Shown: positions 34,276 to 42,950, counted from the first letter of the stretch. The stretch is 52,361 nt of DNA from CAZEDL01 sp964585245 (GCA_964585245.1 CAZPCV010000002.1:1-52361); one strand, 5' to 3'. The notes: generated by a model from the letters alone, not told the origin. Translations and numbers: made by a program.

Positions 34276-37200
34276 TTAGTAGGTGAAGGTCTTGTATTGC
34301 AACGGAAGATCTTGATCCATGGCAGTGATGCTGGAAGTAGCATCGTCGGTCCAGACAATGTCGCTGGAACCAATGCGGATAGACAAGCTCTTTGTGGCGG
34401 CAGCGTTGGTGGTGTCCAAAACAACCCAGAACGTTCTGGTTTGACCGGACGAAATGCTGACATCGGTGAATCCGGCATCAGTGATTTCAGTGTCACCAAA
34501 GTTTTGATTGCCGCTAGCCAACCATGAAGTCGTAACCAAGATGTTGCCAGAAGCAACTGAATCTTTGTAAACCGTCAAAGCGCGGTTTGCGGTGTTCGAA
34601 ATCGTGGTTGAAAGATCGAAGTTAATCGATTTAACAGTGGCAGAATAGGTGCCTGCGTTGGCTAAGTTCGTAATAGTGAATTTAGCAACAGTCTGGGCAG
34701 CTGAACCACCAGCAGCGCCAGAAGGAGTGTCGCTACTCCAAGCAGTGACCAATTTAGCCTTGTATAACGTGGTGGTGTTGGCATAGGCAACCAAGTTGTC
34801 GGCTCCTACTCCCGGAAGGGTAACACCAGTGTTAACAACGGTCGGGTTGATAGTTACACCAGAGGAAGCGCCGGTCGAAACAACGCCCATTTGGCTTCCA
34901 GTGTAGTTCTTGAGGATGGCCAAGTTAGCAGTCTGACCAGTGGTGGCCGGAGAACCGAGATCATCATAGGTGGTGAGGTCGGCTTTCACGATAACCACTT
35001 TAGAGGTGCCTTTTGGTACTTGGAAGTTCAAACCGCTGAACACGGCGTGAGCCAAGGTACCAGTGGAGTTGGTGTTGCTGAACGACGGTACAGCCGTGCC
35101 AATCATGGCATTGTTGTCGTTGTCGTACAAGCGGATGTTTTTAACCGTACCGGTGGCAGCCGAGCTGACACGATTACTGACAACTAATTCAGTAATATTG
35201 ATAGGTTCGGTGGTGCTGGCGGTAAAGTTGAAGCGGCCAAGTTCCACATCAACAGCGCCCATCAATTGGTTGCGGGCAACTGGAGTGTTGGAATCGATCG
35301 CGACAGTGTAAGCGCCAGAGCTGGAGATGTAGTTGTATTGCAAGTTCAAAGCCTGACTAGAAACACTAGCAGAGCCACCGGTGTCTTTACCAGAAGCGAC
35401 AACAGCGTCGGCCTGGATAAGAGCGGTGCTAGCCGTGGTGAAACCAGCTTTCAAGTCCGCGTAAACGCGAATTACGTACTGAGCTCCGTTTGCAACAACT
35501 ACTGCAGGAGAAATGTTGAAAGTATAGCTGTTAGCAGTGGCGCAGCTGGTTGAAGGGTTGGAATAGGTGGTACCAAGCTGTTTGCCATCTTTGTCTTTCA
35601 ACGTAAGGTTCTGCATGTAGCTGCCGATACAGGTACCAGCTTGAGCATCTTTCAAGGTAACTTGAGAGAGTTCAACGGCTTCACCCGCGCCGGCGGTGAC
35701 TACAAACGAGCCTACCTGAACCTGGCTGGCGTTAACCGTACCATTCGGATTAGAAGAAGTACGATTACCAAACGAGGTGTCAAGAGACATCGTTACGGTA
35801 CCAGATTTAACGGTCAAGGTGTTGGCGTTCTGAGCAACCGTGTTGATGGAAGTCAACGAAACAGTGCCCTGGGCATTGCTGGAACCAGCAGATAAGCCCG
35901 TAACTACCGTGCTGTTAAGCGCAGCAGTGCCAGTAAGGTCGGCTTTAACTTCTACCGCAGCCGTAGTACCGGCTTTGATGATGAAGCTATTGCCGAAAGT
36001 GCCCCAGCCAGAATTAGCAGCACCGTTACCAGTCAAAGTACTGATAGTGCTACCAACTTGGGAACCGTTCACGAGCAAGCGAACGTTCGCCAAGGTCTGA
36101 CCAGAAGTGATGGTGGAAGATACACTCAAAGAGCTTACTTTCACATCTTCACCATTGGCTTTCCAATCGAATTTGGCCAAGGTGAGGTTGGTGCCATTTA
36201 AAGCAATGTTACCAGTCGGCGAAGTGGTCGACAAAGTCTGAGTCAAAGAACCGGAGTTAACGGTAATGTTGACGGCAGTACCACTCGAGTTTGGTTGAAC
36301 AATCGAGAAGCTGTCGGTGCCATTGGTCTTCAAGTAAACATTGTAATTTTTGTCGTAAGAAACGACGTCAGCCGCATTCTGGAGCGTGGCGCGCAAGGTG
36401 CGGGTGGTGCCGGCTACGATGTCGGCTTTCAAGCTGAGGGTCTTGGTCTGACCTTTGGTGATCAAGTATGGGGCAGCCATCATGTCAAAGGTAACGGTTT
36501 TATCCGCAGCCATATCAACTACGGTCGTACCCAACTGTTTGCTGCCATCCCAGAGCGAGAAATTCTTCACATCACCAACGTTGACAGAGCCAACGACAGT
36601 GAATTTTACTTTGCGAAGTTCTACGTCCTGGTTGCTGCTTACAGCCTGCATTCTCCAGATTTCGTAGGCATTGGTGCCAGGATCAACCGTGGTGTTAGCC
36701 GACGGAGAAACGCTGGAAATTACCAATTTACCAAGATCAGTTACGCTGGCGCTGGTGAAAATGTTACCAGTTAATGGGAACGATCCACCGACGGTGCCAC
36801 TCGCATTAGACATTACGCTCGCGGCGTCAGCCAAAGCGAATTGGAAGGTCTTGCCAGAAGAAACTTGGTTCTTGAGGTCAAGCAATACTTTGAGCGATTT
36901 CTTGGTACCTTTGGTAACCATGAAAAGGCCAGAGCTGTTGCTGAAAGTCACCATGCTATTGGTGATACTTGGGTTGCTAGCCACGACCATGCCGGTTTCA
37001 TCCTGCAAGTGCATGTTAGCAATATCGGTATCAGCCGAGATACCCATGCGTTTCAAAGCCAATGAAGTTACTTTAACATCACCACTGTTGTCAGCGGCAA
37101 CATCAAATTTCAACACTGGGATCATTGCTTGAGCACCATTGGTTCCGGCATCGGAAACGATGGTAGAAGCAAATGGATTGTCCGAAGACAATGAAACACT

Positions 37201-37971
37201 AACCGCGCCACCAGTCGTTGGGGTGGTTGGGGTGGTTGGGGCAGTTACGCCACCACTCTGGGTTTTGTCAGTAATTGATTTTACTTCAGCGTCAAGCACA
37301 GCACCCTTCATCAGACCGGCTACGGCTGAATCAGCTACTGGGCGAACAAACATGCTCTGGAAACCGTTAGCGGTCATGCCGGTAGCGGTAACTTCGCGCA
37401 ATTTGCTGTCTACGTCCACATACCAGGTTTTGCCGCCGTTTGAGACGAGCATACCAGGGTGAACTTTAGCTTCGGTAACATCCGTGCCAAGCTTGGTGTA
37501 GTTTGGCCAGAATTCATCGTTGATCACCTGTGGCTGGAAGAAATTTCCATACAAAGCTTTAGCAGCTTCTGGGGTGATCTTGGCTTTTACATTGCCCGGT
37601 TCAACGACATAAAGCTGATCCGAAGACGGACGCTTCACGACATAAGAACCTGGAGCAAAGTTAACTCCATATGGAGGGTTGGTTGGAAGACTCAAGGAGT
37701 CAAAACAAGCCATGCTTACAGTGATATAACCACCGTAAGTTGGGCGCCAACTCTTGAATACGTATCCGCTTGGGAAATATTGAACCTGGGTCTGGTTGTT
37801 AACTACGTAAATAGCTGGTTTACCGGAAACCTTGATCATGTCTCCCGGGTTTAAGGTCGGACAAACCGCAGCGTTAGCAGCGACTGGTAAGACCAAATTC
37901 AAACCGGAAAAAACGACGGTTACGGCAAACGTTACAACCGAATTCAGGATTTTGCCTAATGTTTTATTCAT
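34276..37971 (-). CDS. S-layer-like cell-surface protein
   Basis: 1231 aa from the ATG at 37971, where a clear signal peptide begins (MNKTLGKILNSVVTFAV ... PVAANAA, about 35 residues). The 38 codons upstream in frame lie in a structured leader and are rejected. Residues about 45-240 hold three modules of the form G-x-x-I/V-K/S ... Y-V-V (GDMIKVSGKPAIYVV, GSYVVKRPSSDQLYVV, GMLVSNGGKTWYVDV), common in CPR surface proteins. A Thr/Pro/Gly linker (near 245-260) leads into many Ser/Thr/Gly-rich beta-sandwich repeats to the C-terminus. There is no transmembrane anchor or LPXTG motif. It is likely the main envelope protein and a candidate acceptor for the glycans made in this locus. Confidence 0.85.
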   Translation of the reverse strand: MNKTLGKILNSVVTFAVTVVFSGLNLVLPVAANAAVCPTLNPGDMIKVSGKPAIYVVNNQTQVQYFPSGYVFKSWRPTYGGYITVSMACFDSLSLPTNPPYGVNFAPGSYVVKRPSSDQLYVVEPGNVKAKITPEAAKALYGNFFQPQVINDEFWPNYTKLGTDVTEAKVHPGMLVSNGGKTWYVDVDSKLREVTATGMTANGFQSMFVRPVADSAVAGLMKGAVLDAEVKSITDKTQSGGVTAPTTPTTPTTGGAVSVSLSSDNPFASTIVSDAGTNGAQAMIPVLKFDVAADNSGDVKVTSLALKRMGISADTDIANMHLQDETGMVVASNPSITNSMVTFSNSSGLFMVTKGTKKSLKVLLDLKNQVSSGKTFQFALADAASVMSNASGTVGGSFPLTGNIFTSASVTDLGKLVISSVSPSANTTVDPGTNAYEIWRMQAVSSNQDVELRKVKFTVVGSVNVGDVKNFSLWDGSKQLGTTVVDMAADKTVTFDMMAAPYLITKGQTKTLSLKADIVAGTTRTLRATLQNAADVVSYDKNYNVYLKTNGTDSFSIVQPNSSGTAVNITVNSGSLTQTLSTTSPTGNIALNGTNLTLAKFDWKANGEDVKVSSLSVSSTITSGQTLANVRLLVNGSQVGSTISTLTGNGAANSGWGTFGNSFIIKAGTTAAVEVKADLTGTAALNSTVVTGLSAGSSNAQGTVSLTSINTVAQNANTLTVKSGTVTMSLDTSFGNRTSSNPNGTVNASQVQVGSFVVTAGAGEAVELSQVTLKDAQAGTCIGSYMQNLTLKDKDGKQLGTTYSNPSTSCATANSYTFNISPAVVVANGAQYVIRVYADLKAGFTTASTALIQADAVVASGKDTGGSASVSSQALNLQYNYISSSGAYTVAIDSNTPVARNQLMGAVDVELGRFNFTASTTEPINITELVVSNRVSSAATGTVKNIRLYDNDNNAMIGTAVPSFSNTNSTGTLAHAVFSGLNFQVPKGTSKVVIVKADLTTYDDLGSPATTGQTANLAILKNYTGSQMGVVSTGASSGVTINPTVVNTGVTLPGVGADNLVAYANTTTLYKAKLVTAWSSDTPSGAAGGSAAQTVAKFTITNLANAGTYSATVKSINFDLSTTISNTANRALTVYKDSVASGNILVTTSWLASGNQNFGDTEITDAGFTDVSISSGQTRTFWVVLDTTNAAATKSLSIRIGSSDIVWTDDATSSITAMDQDLPLQYKTFTY

Positions 37972-37990
37972 AGATAAATTTAAAATAAAT

Positions 37991-38130
37991 CCTTGCTCAC
38001 ATACGTACCAGCTTTCGCCGGCATCACATGAGTCAAGGTTTGTTCCGCTTCCTATGCTTTGAGGCACAGTTATCGAAACATACAACGACCAGGCAGGCTC
38101 TGTATGAGCCTTCGACCTATCGCACTGGCC
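37991..38130 (-). promoter_or_regulatory. Structured 5' leader of the S-layer-like mRNA
   Basis: Two stable stem-loops are visible on the minus strand. Stem-loop A (38087-38130) pairs GGCCAG with CTGGTC around an inner AGGCTC-ATACA-GAGCCT hairpin. Stem-loop B (37991-38038) pairs CCTTG with CAAGG, CTCA with TGAG and GCCGGC with GCTGGT, closed by a GAAA tetraloop. The 3' side of B contains AAGG, the only Shine-Dalgarno-like bases before the ATG, and is followed by an AT-rich stretch. I do not recognise a known riboswitch class. Confidence 0.4.
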
Positions 38131-38160
38131 AGGACTCGAATATTTTTCTCTCTCCCTGAG

Positions 38161-38187
38161 TCAGCCCCAAGTTATACCTAAGGCTGA
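38161..38187 (-). other. Stem-loop after the DUF5667 gene
   Basis: Arms 38161-38166 and 38182-38187 (TCAGCC / GGCTGA) with a 15-nt loop and no T-tract. It is too weak for a clear terminator. It may be a processing or partial-attenuation site between the DUF5667 gene and the surface-protein leader. Confidence 0.25.
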
Positions 38188-38204
38188 TTGCAGCGCTAGA
38201 GAAT

Positions 38205-39557
38205 TTATTTTTTAAATAAAGCGGAATCAATTACGGTCGTAGATGAGGGTACCAAGGTTTTTGTAGCTGATACGGTGCCTGACACCATGATGGTAACGAC
38301 CGGCACCTGTGGCGCTTGGGCAGAATCCACAGTACTCGTACTCACGATCACCTGAATATCTTTTGCTCCTACTGCTCCAGCCACCGCCTCTTTGATAAGA
38401 GGAGTTACTGGCAATACACCATTGGCTTTTTTGATAGCTACATCAGTTTCCGCAATAATATTTTTGCTGTCATTATTTACTTCTTTGATCTTGTCAACTG
38501 CTGCAGAAAGCTGATCTGAATTTACTAACTCCTGAGCTTGAGTAATTTTTTTATTCACCTCAACTGATTTTATTTCAATCGTGGTAGCCGCCGCAGTAGC
38601 CTGGCTGGCTGCCGAGGATAATTCTTTAGAAATTTTTTCCGTTTCGGCAGTGGTAGAAGAATTTTGTTTTCTGATGACTGCCTGAAAATCTTTTACCCCG
38701 GCTTCGGCTGCCTGCGCTATATTCTTTACCAGCGTAACATTTTGTTTGGAGTTATCAACGTCCGTCACAATTGAGCTGATCGCATCATTCAAAACACTTT
38801 TGGCTGCTTCTGGGGAAACCGACTGATCGTCTACTTTAGTAACAAATATCTCAATAGCTTTTACTGCAGTATCTTTGGCTAAATTAGTGGTCGCAGTAAT
38901 TTCCTTGGACAAATCAACGTTGGTGCTGCTGGCCGAGGCTAGATTACTGCTAACTTCTTGGAGGGTGCTTTTTACCTGATCCGTATTTTCTTTGGCATCT
39001 TTAATGGTATCGCCGGACAAATCTTTGTTTAAACTGTCGTTGATATGCTCGACTCCTTCTTTCAAATTGGAGACCGCTTCGGCGATATGAAAATCTTTTT
39101 TCGGATCAGCTGTATCTTTCAAACGTTTGATTTCAGTGACGCGATTCTGAGAATAGGTGATATGAGCCTGAGTGCGGACATTGCCATTGCCCACTGTTTC
39201 TGCCAGGGCCACTTTGGTTTTTTCTAAAGCAATCTTGACCGGATACAAGGTATCCCCCGGCAGAGCTTCGTTCGAAGCAGAACTGGTAGCTACCCAACCG
39301 CTTAAGCCAAGAAGCGAAACCAACACCAAAACACCAATCGGACGCACTACATTATACACGAATTGACGAGGCAAAAAAAGTGACAGCGCCGGCCACACGC
39401 GTTCAAACATCGGCACGATTTCACTGTTGGCCTGAGGCAAGGTATTGGTAATCTGCGACAACAGCAAATTACGATTGCCCGCTACCCACTCCGGGCGCGG
39501 ACTCACCTCGCCGTGGCGAAGATTTTTTAATTGATTGATGAGATTATTTTTCTTCAT
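38205..39557 (-). CDS. DUF5667-type membrane protein, probable anti-sigma partner
   Basis: 450 aa. A cytoplasmic N-terminus (1-70), one membrane helix (about 72-90), then GDTLYPVKIALEKTKVALAE (101-120), the signature of DUF5667. The long extracytoplasmic part is helical and coiled-coil-like, rich in Ala, Lys, Ser and Val. The gene overlaps the ECF sigma gene by 14 bp, the usual layout for a sigma factor and its membrane-bound regulator. The N-terminal arm would bind sigma while the outer part senses the envelope. The anti-sigma role is inferred from position and topology. Confidence 0.75.
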   Translation of the reverse strand: MKKNNLINQLKNLRHGEVSPRPEWVAGNRNLLLSQITNTLPQANSEIVPMFERVWPALSLFLPRQFVYNVVRPIGVLVLVSLLGLSGWVATSSASNEALPGDTLYPVKIALEKTKVALAETVGNGNVRTQAHITYSQNRVTEIKRLKDTADPKKDFHIAEAVSNLKEGVEHINDSLNKDLSGDTIKDAKENTDQVKSTLQEVSSNLASASSTNVDLSKEITATTNLAKDTAVKAIEIFVTKVDDQSVSPEAAKSVLNDAISSIVTDVDNSKQNVTLVKNIAQAAEAGVKDFQAVIRKQNSSTTAETEKISKELSSAASQATAAATTIEIKSVEVNKKITQAQELVNSDQLSAAVDKIKEVNNDSKNIIAETDVAIKKANGVLPVTPLIKEAVAGAVGAKDIQVIVSTSTVDSAQAPQVPVVTIMVSGTVSATKTLVPSSTTVIDSALFKK

Positions 39558-40098
39558 ACGGTGGAACTTCCAGTATGTCCTGTAATTTTTTTAAAGCTCG
39601 ATGTAGCGTAACACGTACCGCCACTTTCTTTTTATTCATTATTTCGGCGATCTCCGGAATGTCGAGCTCTTCTACAAAACGTAGCGTAATAACTTCTTGA
39701 TATTCTTGTTTTAATTTTTTTAAACCTGCTACTACGCTTTCGTTGGCTATACTTATTTCTATTCTTTCTTGCCATTTTCCTTTATCACTCACTTCAACAT
39801 CTTCACTCAATAATCCGGGTTGGGAAGCGCGAGCACGATAAAGGTCGATAATAGCGTTACGTGCCATCCGATAGAGTAACCCGCTAAAACTTTGCACCTC
39901 TTTATTTTCTTGCAGGTAATTCCAAGCTTTCAAAAAAACATCGGCCGAAATATCTTCGGCTTGCTCCCGATTATTGACTTTAAAAAAAACAAAACGATAA
40001 ATCTGTTTGACGTATGCATCGTATAATTTTGCGAACGCCTCCGGATCTCGTTTGGTTTGAATTCTAAAGAGAAGTAGTTTTTCAGTGAGCTTGTTCAT
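39544..40098 (-). CDS. ECF-type RNA polymerase sigma factor
   Basis: 184 aa with only regions 2 and 4, as in the ECF group. Region 2 (about 25-90) has YRFVFFKVNNREQAEDISAD, the DNA-melting and core-binding helix. Region 4 (about 124-175) has LRFVEELDIPEIAEIMNKKK followed by VRVTLHRALKKL, a helix-turn-helix that reads the -35 element. Together with the downstream DUF5667 protein and surface-protein gene it forms one unit, so it probably controls envelope genes, perhaps including its own operon. Confidence 0.9.
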   Translation of the reverse strand: MNKLTEKLLLFRIQTKRDPEAFAKLYDAYVKQIYRFVFFKVNNREQAEDISADVFLKAWNYLQENKEVQSFSGLLYRMARNAIIDLYRARASQPGLLSEDVEVSDKGKWQERIEISIANESVVAGLKKLKQEYQEVITLRFVEELDIPEIAEIMNKKKVAVRVTLHRALKKLQDILEVPPYEEK

Positions 40099-40183
40099 TG
40101 TAGAAGACGATGAAAATAGAAAAGTGTTACACCTTGGTCAACCACGATCCAGTTCAGTCCTGCTTTATCAAAGATTTTAGTAG

Positions 40184-40192
40184 ATTATACCA
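40184..40192 (-). promoter_or_regulatory. Second, extended -10 promoter of the sigma operon
   Basis: Minus strand: perfect -10 TATAAT at 40184-40189 preceded by TGG (extended -10). There is no -35 match at the right distance. It would give an ~80-nt leader before the ATG at 40098. A weak GGGCG/CGCCC hairpin (40216-40241) lies just upstream of it. Confidence 0.35.
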
Positions 40193-40264
40193 TACATTTA
40201 TTCCTCTACCATAAATGGGCGATACGAACTTAGACCGCCCAGCCGCCCTCTATGCATTCGCCAC

Positions 40265-40293
40265 ACTATAGCAAAAAATAGCCACTAGGTCAA
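40265..40293 (-). promoter_or_regulatory. Sigma-70-type promoter of the sigma/DUF5667/S-layer operon
   Basis: Minus strand: -35 TTGACC (40288-40293), 17-bp spacer, -10 TATAGT (40265-40270) with a TGC extension. Leader length to the ATG at 40098 is about 160 nt. The 516-bp gap 40099-40614 holds this promoter, the extended -10 promoter, and the operator and promoter of the divergent HTH gene. Between 40294 and 40490 I see only small weak inverted repeats. Confidence 0.6.
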
Positions 40294-40490
40294 TATAAAT
40301 ATAGTAGTTAACCGTCAGAAAAACCACTATTTTCGACTAAGGGCTATAACACTCTCCTAGTCTGGGTTCTGTGCACCCATCTACGTAACCATTTAAGCGA
40401 TGATTAACCTACCACCTGTGCACGGATAATCAGTGAAATTTGAAGCTAAAACAACGAATAATCCCTCATAATTGAGCATAATTTAAAAAA

Positions 40491-40514
40491 TTTGTATACA
40501 CTAATGTATACAAA
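40491..40514. promoter_or_regulatory. Palindromic operator candidate upstream of the HTH gene
   Basis: A perfect inverted repeat: TTTGTATACA (40491-40500), spacer CTAA, TGTATACAAA (40505-40514), ending 26 bp before the -35 of the HTH gene. A degenerate copy of the half site (TTTGTATA ... TATAGACAA, about 40578-40600) lies just after the expected transcription start. Two sites flanking one promoter fit autoregulation by the small HTH protein, or control by another dimeric factor. Confidence 0.55.
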
Positions 40515-40540
40515 AAATGTAAATATATCTTCATTTTGTC

Positions 40541-40569
40541 TTGACAAAACCCAGATTTTATGCTATACT
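40541..40569 (+). promoter_or_regulatory. Consensus promoter of the HTH gene
   Basis: -35 TTGACA (40541-40546), 17-bp spacer, -10 TATACT (40564-40569) with the TG extension. It is close to a perfect sigma-70 promoter. Start expected near 40576, leader about 40 nt. Confidence 0.8.
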
Positions 40570-40614
40570 TAAGAAGTTTTGTATAGATATATATAGACAA
40601 TTTATAAAATTACT

Positions 40615-40947
40615 ATGGAAACATCGCTTGCGCCCAAAGAAATTATCCGCGTTTCCATCTCGGAAGCTGCCCGCTTGTTCGGGGTCAATACCCAAACCAT
40701 CCGGCGTGCCATCAAGGCTCAAGAGGTAACCTACGTAATCGTAAGCGGCCGTTATAAGCTAAATTTCGAGAGCCTGGTAAAATGGTCACAGCGCCACACC
40801 ACCATCAAAAATAAATTAGTCAAAAAGGGTATTGGCCAGTTTGTTGATAAATGGAAAATAAAAAACCCTCTTTTTTCTCCTAATCCCAAATCACTCACAC
40901 CCCCTAACCAACCGGCCGTCTCTGAGCCCACGACTCCTCTACCCTAG
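40615..40947 (+). CDS. Small helix-turn-helix DNA-binding protein (excisionase/MerR-like)
   Basis: 110 aa. The helix-turn-helix ISEAARLFGVNTQTIRRAIK (about 15-34) with a following beta-wing (VTYVIVSGRYKLNFE) matches the excisionase/MerR-type wHTH fold. The C-terminal 45 residues are basic, then proline-rich and probably disordered. No phage or integrase gene is nearby, so a repressor or architectural role is likelier than excision. It is monocistronic: a strong promoter with a palindromic operator on one side, a terminator on the other. Confidence 0.8.
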   Translation: METSLAPKEIIRVSISEAARLFGVNTQTIRRAIKAQEVTYVIVSGRYKLNFESLVKWSQRHTTIKNKLVKKGIGQFVDKWKIKNPLFSPNPKSLTPPNQPAVSEPTTPLP

Positions 40948-40973
40948 CCTTCCTGACACGGAAGGCTTTTTGT
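40946..40973 (+). terminator. Intrinsic terminator of the HTH gene
   Basis: 8-bp arms 40946-40953 and 40960-40967 (AGCCTTCC / GGAAGGCT), 6-nt loop, then TTTTTG. The first arm begins within the stop codon region of the HTH gene. Confidence 0.88.
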
Positions 40974-41002
40974 TTGACAAACCACTCTAATAAACTCATA
41001 AT
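40974..41002 (+). promoter_or_regulatory. Promoter of the 41046 membrane-protein gene
   Basis: -35 TTGACA (40974-40979), 17-bp spacer, -10 CATAAT (40997-41002). It sits directly after the terminator of the HTH gene, so the surface-protein gene has its own transcript with a leader of about 35 nt. Confidence 0.65.
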
Positions 41003-41045
41003 GATAGCATCTTTTACCTTAATTCTTAACGTGAGCCTCTGACGT

Positions 41046-42791
41046 ATGTCGAGCTTTTTACACCGCCACTATCATCGCCATTATCACGGCGTCTATAATA
41101 ACCCGAAAAAATTATTTATCTTTGATCTGGTTTTGCTCGGCATTGCGACACTCATGCTCGGGTCCAGTTTATTTTTCTTTTTCTGGAAACCTGGCATCAC
41201 TGATCTGATCGATCTAAAAATTTCTCTCGGCGATACGCGCCTAAAAAGCGGCGACGAGGTAATACTTACGATCGACTACACCAACCGTAGTAAAAAATAT
41301 TTAAAACAACCAACCTTGGCGCTGCGGCTCCCCCCAGGTTTCATCATTGATCGTACCAAAACTCCGGAATCCGTATTTTCTAAAAACTCTATTTTCGCCC
41401 TAGAGGATCTACACCCCGGTGCCTCCGGACAAGTCGGCGTGAGTGGGCAATACTGGGCGATGCCAGGACAAGAAGAAAGAATCTTCGCTACACTCTCGTA
41501 TCAGGTAGAAAACGACAGTGAACGTGAACAAAAGTTAGGGGCGTATTTGGCCACGTTGCCGGAAAGTGTGCTCGCCACCAACTTTACTACCGCTGCTTCA
41601 TCATCATTCCCTAATTTTCCACTAGCCTTTACCTTCAAAATAAAAAATACTTCTGCCTCCGCTATATCGGGCATTAGCATCCTCACCGAAGGAGCCAAAG
41701 CTACTTTTGCTGATAATACTCCCCTCAAAAATATTACTCTCCAAAGCGGCGAAGAAATCAGCTTGAACGGAACCTTGCTCTCGCCCACTACCCCTGGCGA
41801 ACAGACAGCCTCATTTACCACCCAGGTACTCGCCAACAATAATCCGATCACCCAGAGTAAAAATCCTACCACCTTTTCGGTGATCGCTCCGTCTTTGACG
41901 ACGAGCGTTAGTACCAATAACACGCTCGACTATATCGAACCGGGACAAATCCTGCCCATTCAGATTGCCTGGAAAAATAATACACCCTTTGCTTTAAAAA
42001 ATTTGCGTCTGCGCCTTAAAGCGAATCCTGGATTGATTAATCTAAAAACTACCGCCACAGAAAATAAATTAAAAATTATTGATGGTGATCTGATCATCGA
42101 CAGCGATGCGCGTACCGCCTTCGCCAATGGTGCAGCGAGCCAGGGCGAAGAGTTTTCTTTGAACCTGACGCTTGCCCCGAACTTCAATGCCGTAGACAAA
42201 AGCCAAACTGAATTGCGCCTTACCACCGTAATAGAAGCTGAAAGTGATCAAGTGGCCGGCCAAGTGTTTGCTAGTAAAGGCGCTGACCTTATTCTTCCGC
42301 TCGCGACTGATTTAACACTCAACACGCAAGTTCGTTATTACACTGCCGATGGCGACCAACTTGGCCGCGGGGCATTGCCACCACGGGTGGGAGAAACGAC
42401 AAAATACTGGGTCTTCATCGAAGCGCTAAATACTATCAACCCAATCGAAGATACCGCGCTGACGATTCAGTTACCTAGCGGTGTCATCCCGACCGGTAAA
42501 CAAAGTGTTACCCTCGGGAGCCCGCTAAAATGGAACGAAACGAACCGTACGCTCACCTGGAATATTTTGGATATTCCGGCACAAAGTAAAACCGGCTGGT
42601 ATTTCGAAGTGGCCGTGACCCCAACCGCGAGCGATGTCGGAAAAAATCTAACCTTACTGAATAATGTTAATTTTGTCGCCAGCGATAAAAAAGTGCATAA
42701 GAAATTCAATCTGGGCGTGGCGCAATTGACGAATGTGCTGAAAGCCAATGACCGCGGGGCGAAGAGTGGAGCAAAAGTGGTGAGTAACTAA
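41046..42791 (+). CDS. Membrane-anchored surface protein with beta-sandwich repeats
   Basis: 581 aa. A His-rich cytoplasmic start (HRHYHRHYHG) and one membrane helix (about 27-48, DLVLLGIATLMLGSSLFFFF) lead into an extracytoplasmic region. It has four or so DUF11/Ig-like modules, recognisable by repeated phrases such as LKSGDEVILTIDYTN, IEPGQILPIQIAWKN and RVGETTKYWVFIEA. No enzymatic motif is seen. Probably a type II-anchored envelope protein. It ends 19 bp before the first copy of the hairpin repeat. Confidence 0.7.
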   Translation: MSSFLHRHYHRHYHGVYNNPKKLFIFDLVLLGIATLMLGSSLFFFFWKPGITDLIDLKISLGDTRLKSGDEVILTIDYTNRSKKYLKQPTLALRLPPGFIIDRTKTPESVFSKNSIFALEDLHPGASGQVGVSGQYWAMPGQEERIFATLSYQVENDSEREQKLGAYLATLPESVLATNFTTAASSSFPNFPLAFTFKIKNTSASAISGISILTEGAKATFADNTPLKNITLQSGEEISLNGTLLSPTTPGEQTASFTTQVLANNNPITQSKNPTTFSVIAPSLTTSVSTNNTLDYIEPGQILPIQIAWKNNTPFALKNLRLRLKANPGLINLKTTATENKLKIIDGDLIIDSDARTAFANGAASQGEEFSLNLTLAPNFNAVDKSQTELRLTTVIEAESDQVAGQVFASKGADLILPLATDLTLNTQVRYYTADGDQLGRGALPPRVGETTKYWVFIEALNTINPIEDTALTIQLPSGVIPTGKQSVTLGSPLKWNETNRTLTWNILDIPAQSKTGWYFEVAVTPTASDVGKNLTLLNNVNFVASDKKVHKKFNLGVAQLTNVLKANDRGAKSGAKVVSN

Positions 42792-42800
42792 AATAAAAAT

Positions 42801-42950
42801 ATTCAGACAAAAATACTCTCGAATATTTCGAGAGTATTTTTATTTTTTACTTCATTTATTCCAGACGCTACCACTATTTCCAAACTTTGGAACTAATGGT
42901 AGCTGCGTCTGGAACGAAGCTACTGTGGTTGTTTTGCCCGCGAGGTGGGG
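42801..42950. repeat. Hairpin repeat, copy 1
   Basis: About 150 bp, repeated at 43929-44080. It contains an intrinsic terminator, then a long imperfect hairpin (42861-42912), and ends with a GC-rich GCCCGCGAGGTGGG stretch. The 62 bases at 42862-42923 are identical to 43992-44053. In both copies the repeat lies just beyond the 3' end of a minus-strand lipoprotein gene. Confidence 0.9.
42811..42845. terminator. Bidirectional intrinsic terminator in repeat copy 1
   Basis: Perfect 13-bp arms 42811-42823 and 42827-42839, loop TAT, with T-rich tails on the plus strand. It can end the 41046 gene on the plus strand and lipoprotein gene 1 on the minus strand. Confidence 0.85.

Noticed and set aside
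37972..38085. Upstream start of the S-layer-like gene at 38085
   Set aside because: The extra 38 residues precede a perfect signal peptide and coincide with an RNA-like leader with stems.
38161..38187. Terminator between the DUF5667 gene and the surface gene
   Set aside because: The stem is only 6 bp with a 15-nt loop and no T-tract, so I keep it as a weak stem-loop.
42861..42923. Integron attC site
   Set aside because: The hairpin has attC-like bulges, but the flanking RYYYAAC and GTTRRRY core sites are missing and no integrase is in the window.
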